Shown piece by piece: positions 60,995-64,000 of a DNA stretch of 64,000 nt. The DNA is from Burkholderia sp. Bp8963. GTDB taxonomy: Bacteria > Pseudomonadota > Gammaproteobacteria > Burkholderiales > Burkholderiaceae. Under the pieces are notes generated by a model. It was not told where the DNA came from, searched no databases, and saw only the letters and a program-made list of their open reading frames with translations. The position numbers were made by a program, and so were the translations under genes. Position 1 is the first letter of the stretch, and each line of letters begins with the position of its first letter. Location of the stretch: assembly GCF_003854275.1 (NCBI RefSeq), contig NZ_QTQP01000025.1:1-64000 (forward strand), in the 5' to 3' direction.

Positions 60995-62494
60995 ATGAGT
61001 TTCATCTACGACGAACGGATTGACGGCGCCCTGCCGCCGGTCGACCGGCCCGCGCTCGTCGCCGCGTTGCGCGCGGCGGCGCCGGGCCTCGACGTGCTGC
61101 ACGAGCGCGAGGCGCTGAAGCCGTTTGAATGCGACGGCCTCGCCGCGTACCGCACGGTGCCGCTTGTCGTCGTGCTGCCGGCCACGGTCGACGAAGTGCG
61201 CGCGGTGTTGCGCGTCGCGGCCGCGCACGGCGTGCCGGTCGTCGCGCGCGGCGCCGGCACGGGCCTGTCGGGCGGCGCGATGCCGCTCGAGAAAGGCATC
61301 CTGCTCGTGATGGCGAAGTTCAACCGGATCCTGTCGATCGACCCGGACGCCGGCACCGCGCGCGTGCAGCCCGGCGTGCGCAACCTCGCGATCTCGCAGG
61401 CCGCCGCGCCGCACGGCCTCTACTACGCGCCGGACCCGTCGTCGCAGATCGCGTGCTCGATCGGCGGCAACGTCGCGGAAAACGCGGGCGGCGTGCACTG
61501 CCTCAAATACGGCCTCACGGTGCACAACCTGCTCAAGGTCGAGATCCTGAACATCGACGGCGAGCTGCTGACGCTCGGCGCCGACGCGCTCGACGGCCCC
61601 GGCTTCGACCTGCTCGCGCTGTTCACGGGCTCGGAAGGGATGCTCGGCATCGTCGTCGAAGTGACGGTGAAGCTGCTGCCAAAGCCGCCGAGCGTGAAGG
61701 TGCTGATGGCGAGCTTCGACGACGTCGGCAAGGCCGGCGCCGCGGTCGCGCAGATCATCGGCGCGGGCGTGATTCCCGGCGGGCTCGAGATGATGGACAA
61801 CCTCGCGATCCGCGCGGCCGAGGATTTCATTCATGCCGGCTATCCGGTCGACGCGCAGGCGATCCTGCTGTGCGAACTCGACGGCGCGGCGAGCGACGTC
61901 GAAGAAGACGCCGGGCGCGTGGCCGCGCTGCTGCGCGACGCGGGCGCATCGGAGATCCGCGTCGCGCGCGACGAAGCCGAGCGCCAGCGCTTCTGGGCCG
62001 GCCGCAAGAACGCGTTCCCGGCGGTCGGCCGCATCTCGCCCGACTACTACTGCATGGACGGCACGATTCCGCGCCGCGAACTGCCGCGCGTGCTCGAAGC
62101 GATCGCGGCGCTGTCGGCCGAATTCGGGCTGCCGGTCGCGAACGTGTTCCACGCGGGCGACGGCAACATGCATCCGCTGATCCTGTTCGACGCGAACCGG
62201 CCCGGCGAACTCGACCGCGCGGAAGCGCTCGGCGGCCGGATCCTCGAGCTGTGCGTCGCGGTCGGCGGCAGCATCACCGGCGAACACGGCGTCGGCCGCG
62301 AGAAGATCAACCAGATGTGCGTGCAGTTCAACGCCGACGAAATCACGTTCTTCCACGCGGTGAAGGCCGCATTCGATCCGCAGGGCCTGCTGAACCCCGG
62401 CAAGAACATCCCGACGCTGCACCGGTGCGCCGAATTCGGCGCGATGCACGTCCACCACGGCCAGCTGCCGTTTCCCGAACTGGAGCGTTTCTGA
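60995..62494 (+). CDS. glcD: Glycolate oxidase subunit GlcD
   Basis: A 499-residue FAD-linked oxidase subunit. The N-terminal PCMH domain has LPATVDEVRAVLRVAAAHGV and the FAD-binding GAGTGLSGGAMP, with SIGGNVAENAGGVHCLKYG following. The C-terminal domain ends in EHGVGREKINQMC and FDPQGLLNPGKN. With GlcE and GlcF it oxidises glycolate (or D-lactate-like acids) to glyoxylate in the membrane. The start at 60995 fits a GGAG. It overlaps glcE by one nucleotide. Confidence 0.95.
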   Translation: MSFIYDERIDGALPPVDRPALVAALRAAAPGLDVLHEREALKPFECDGLAAYRTVPLVVVLPATVDEVRAVLRVAAAHGVPVVARGAGTGLSGGAMPLEKGILLVMAKFNRILSIDPDAGTARVQPGVRNLAISQAAAPHGLYYAPDPSSQIACSIGGNVAENAGGVHCLKYGLTVHNLLKVEILNIDGELLTLGADALDGPGFDLLALFTGSEGMLGIVVEVTVKLLPKPPSVKVLMASFDDVGKAGAAVAQIIGAGVIPGGLEMMDNLAIRAAEDFIHAGYPVDAQAILLCELDGAASDVEEDAGRVAALLRDAGASEIRVARDEAERQRFWAGRKNAFPAVGRISPDYYCMDGTIPRRELPRVLEAIAALSAEFGLPVANVFHAGDGNMHPLILFDANRPGELDRAEALGGRILELCVAVGGSITGEHGVGREKINQMCVQFNADEITFFHAVKAAFDPQGLLNPGKNIPTLHRCAEFGAMHVHHGQLPFPELERF

Positions 62495-63573
62495 TGCGTC
62501 GCGAATTCGAAGCAACCGACGACAGCGCAACGCTGGTCGCACACGTCGAGGCCGCGCTGCACGACCGGCAGCCGCTGCGCATCCGCGGCGGCGACACGAA
62601 GGCCCACCTCGGCCGCCTGGTCGCCGCGCGCGAGATCGACACGCGCACGCATCGCGGCATCGTCAGCTACGACCCGACCGAACTCGTCGTCACCGCGCGG
62701 GCGGGCACGCCGCTCGCCGAGCTGAACGCCGCGCTCGACGCGGCCGGCCAGATGCTGCCGTGCGAGCCGCCTGAGTTCGGCGGCGCGGCAACGGTCGGCG
62801 GGATGTTCGCGGCGGCGCTGTCCGGGCCGCGCCGCCCGTGGGCCGGCGCGGTGCGCGACTTCGTGCTCGGCTGCCGCGTGATCACCGGCCACGCGAAGCA
62901 TCTGCGCTTCGGCGGCGAAGTGATGAAGAACGTCGCCGGCTACGATGTATCGCGGCTGCTCGCGGGCAGCTTCGGCTGCCTCGGCATCGTGACCGAGGTG
63001 TCGTTGAAGGTGCTGCCGAAGCCGCGCGCGACGCGCGACCTGGCGCTCGCGCTCGACGCCGCCGACGCGCTGCAGCGCGTTGCCGCATGGCGACGTGCAG
63101 GCCTGCCGCTCGCGGGCGCGTGCCATGCGGACGGCGTGCTGCGCGTGCGGCTCGAAGGCGGCACCGGCTCGGTGAACGCGGCGCGCGCGACGATCGGCGG
63201 CGACGACATGGATCACGCGTTCTGGACGCAGCTGCGCGAATGCGCGCTGCCGTTCTTCGACGATCCGCGCCCGCTGTGGCGCCTGTCGGTGCCGGCCGCT
63301 GCGCCGCTCGAGTCGCCACCCCGTGCGCTGCCGGGCGCGACGCTGCTCGACTGGGGCGGCGCGCAGCGCTGGCTGAAGAGCGACGCAGATCCGGCCGAGC
63401 TGCAGCGCATCGCCGCGCAATGGGGCGGCCATGCGAGCTGCTTCACGCCGGGCGTCACGCAGGCGCCGTTCCAGCCGCTGCCGCCCGCGCTGCTGCGCGT
63501 GCACCGCGCGCTGAAGGCCCAGCTCGATCCGCACGCAATCTTCAATCCCGGGCGCATGTACGCCGATTTCTAG
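62494..63573 (+). CDS. glcE: Glycolate oxidase subunit GlcE
   Basis: A 359-residue FAD-binding subunit. It holds a shortened PCMH domain (RIRGGDTKAHLGR, YDPTELVVTARAGTPLAELN, EPPEFGGAATVGGM) and MKNVAGYDVSRLLAGSFGCL typical of GlcE. The C-terminus PHAIFNPGRMYADF closes the domain. Its ATG shares one base with the glcD TGA (TGATG), giving translational coupling. GGAG lies before it. Confidence 0.94.
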   Translation: MRREFEATDDSATLVAHVEAALHDRQPLRIRGGDTKAHLGRLVAAREIDTRTHRGIVSYDPTELVVTARAGTPLAELNAALDAAGQMLPCEPPEFGGAATVGGMFAAALSGPRRPWAGAVRDFVLGCRVITGHAKHLRFGGEVMKNVAGYDVSRLLAGSFGCLGIVTEVSLKVLPKPRATRDLALALDAADALQRVAAWRRAGLPLAGACHADGVLRVRLEGGTGSVNAARATIGGDDMDHAFWTQLRECALPFFDDPRPLWRLSVPAAAPLESPPRALPGATLLDWGGAQRWLKSDADPAELQRIAAQWGGHASCFTPGVTQAPFQPLPPALLRVHRALKAQLDPHAIFNPGRMYADF

Positions 63574-63575
63574 AC

Positions 63576-63625
63576 CCAACTTCCAGGCCCGACTTCGAAG
63601 CCCGACTTCCAGGCCCGACTTTCCA
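63576..63625. repeat. Tandem repeats of about 13 bp in the glcE-glcF spacer
   Basis: Four copies of a GCCCGACTTCC-like unit alternating with short AGG/AAG joints fill the 63-bp spacer. It is a recent-looking duplication that lengthened the distance between two normally tightly spaced genes. Confidence 0.8.
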
Positions 63626-63636
63626 GCGATCTGCCG

Positions 63637-64000
63637 ATGCAAACCAATCTCAGCGAAGCAAGCAAGGCCCTTGCGCGGGCCGACGAAGCGGAAGCGATCC
63701 TGCGCTCGTGCGTGCACTGCGGCTTCTGCAACGCGACCTGCCCGACCTACCAGGTGCTCGGCGACGAACTCGACGGGCCGCGCGGCCGCATCTACCTGAT
63801 CAAGCAGATGCTCGAGGGCGAGCCCGTCGGCGATACGACGCAGCAGCATCTGGACCGCTGCCTGACCTGCCGCAACTGCGAGACGACATGCCCGTCGGGC
63901 GTGCGCTATCACACGCTGCTCGACATCGGCCGCGCCGAAGCCGAAAAGCGTGCGCGGCGTCCCGCGCGCGAGCGCCTGCTGCGCGCGGGCCTGCGGCACG
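63637..64000 (+). CDS. glcF: Glycolate oxidase iron-sulfur subunit GlcF (cut by window end)
   Basis: The first 121 codons of GlcF. Two [4Fe-4S] motifs are complete: C25-x2-C28-x2-C31-x3-C35 (CVHCGFCNATCP) and C75-x2-C78-x2-C81-x3-C85 (CLTCRNCETTCP). This matches GlcF and its two-cluster N-terminal region. The CCG-type C-terminal domains lie beyond the window. Third gene of glcDEF. Confidence 0.93.
   Translation, partial: MQTNLSEASKALARADEAEAILRSCVHCGFCNATCPTYQVLGDELDGPRGRIYLIKQMLEGEPVGDTTQQHLDRCLTCRNCETTCPSGVRYHTLLDIGRAEAEKRARRPARERLLRAGLRH

Overview
The window reads as high-GC betaproteobacterial DNA of the Burkholderia type, probably a secondary replicon of a Burkholderia cepacia complex-like species. 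The basis is very strong GC-rich codon bias, hopanoid genes, a Burkholderia-type porin, vanAB and ferulate genes, and many stand-alone LysR/GntR-regulated catabolic units. No rRNA, tRNA, CRISPR array, phage or intact insertion sequence was seen. Species and replicon are inferences.

Layout. 0.2-2.9 kb: OpgC-like membrane acyltransferase, RarD-type exporter, acylphosphatase. 3.1-9.4 kb: a hopanoid block (hpnA, a coiled-coil repeat protein of unknown function, hpnB, ispH-hpnH) that ends at a strong terminator. 9.5-19.9 kb: housekeeping and accessory genes: a DOPA-dioxygenase-like protein, TrhA, a divergent ArsR/MFS pair around a perfect 20-bp inverted repeat, cstA-ybdD, a lipoprotein, a PRC-barrel protein, aroG, yceH and an SDR. 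20-28 kb: a UTRA regulator, an Fe(II)/2OG dioxygenase, an orphan amino-acid-binding protein, an antitoxin-like XRE protein, a LysR regulator and two CodA-like amidohydrolases. 28-34.7 kb: an amino-acid permease and a D-amino-acid dehydrogenase behind a relic of ridA, controlled by a divergent XRE-cupin regulator; then a GNAT, a truncated CS1-type pilin remnant and an orphan class III aminotransferase.

34.7-49.4 kb is a hydroxycinnamate (ferulate) unit. A tannase/feruloyl esterase lipoprotein, a porin and an aromatic-acid MFS importer would bring ferulate in. Ech, Vdh and Fcs (with an acyl-CoA dehydrogenase) take it to vanillate, and VanAB demethylates vanillate to protocatechuate. A MarR regulator and a GntR (VanR-like) regulator sit between the arms. 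Four copies of the palindrome ATCAGG-N3-CCTGAT lie at the promoters of the importer, the marR/vanR region and ech, which suggests one MarR-controlled regulon.

49.5-58.3 kb is a non-phosphorylative L-arabinose unit: lactonase, AraHGF ABC importer, 2-keto-3-deoxy-arabinonate dehydratase, arabonate dehydratase and a divergent LysR regulator. The first (sugar dehydrogenase) and last (semialdehyde dehydrogenase) enzymes are absent here. 58.3-64 kb: a nitronate monooxygenase fused to a ferritin-like helical domain, then a GntR regulator divergent from glcDEF (glycolate oxidase), with glcF cut by the window end. The intergenic spacers carry a striking number of short tandem duplications.
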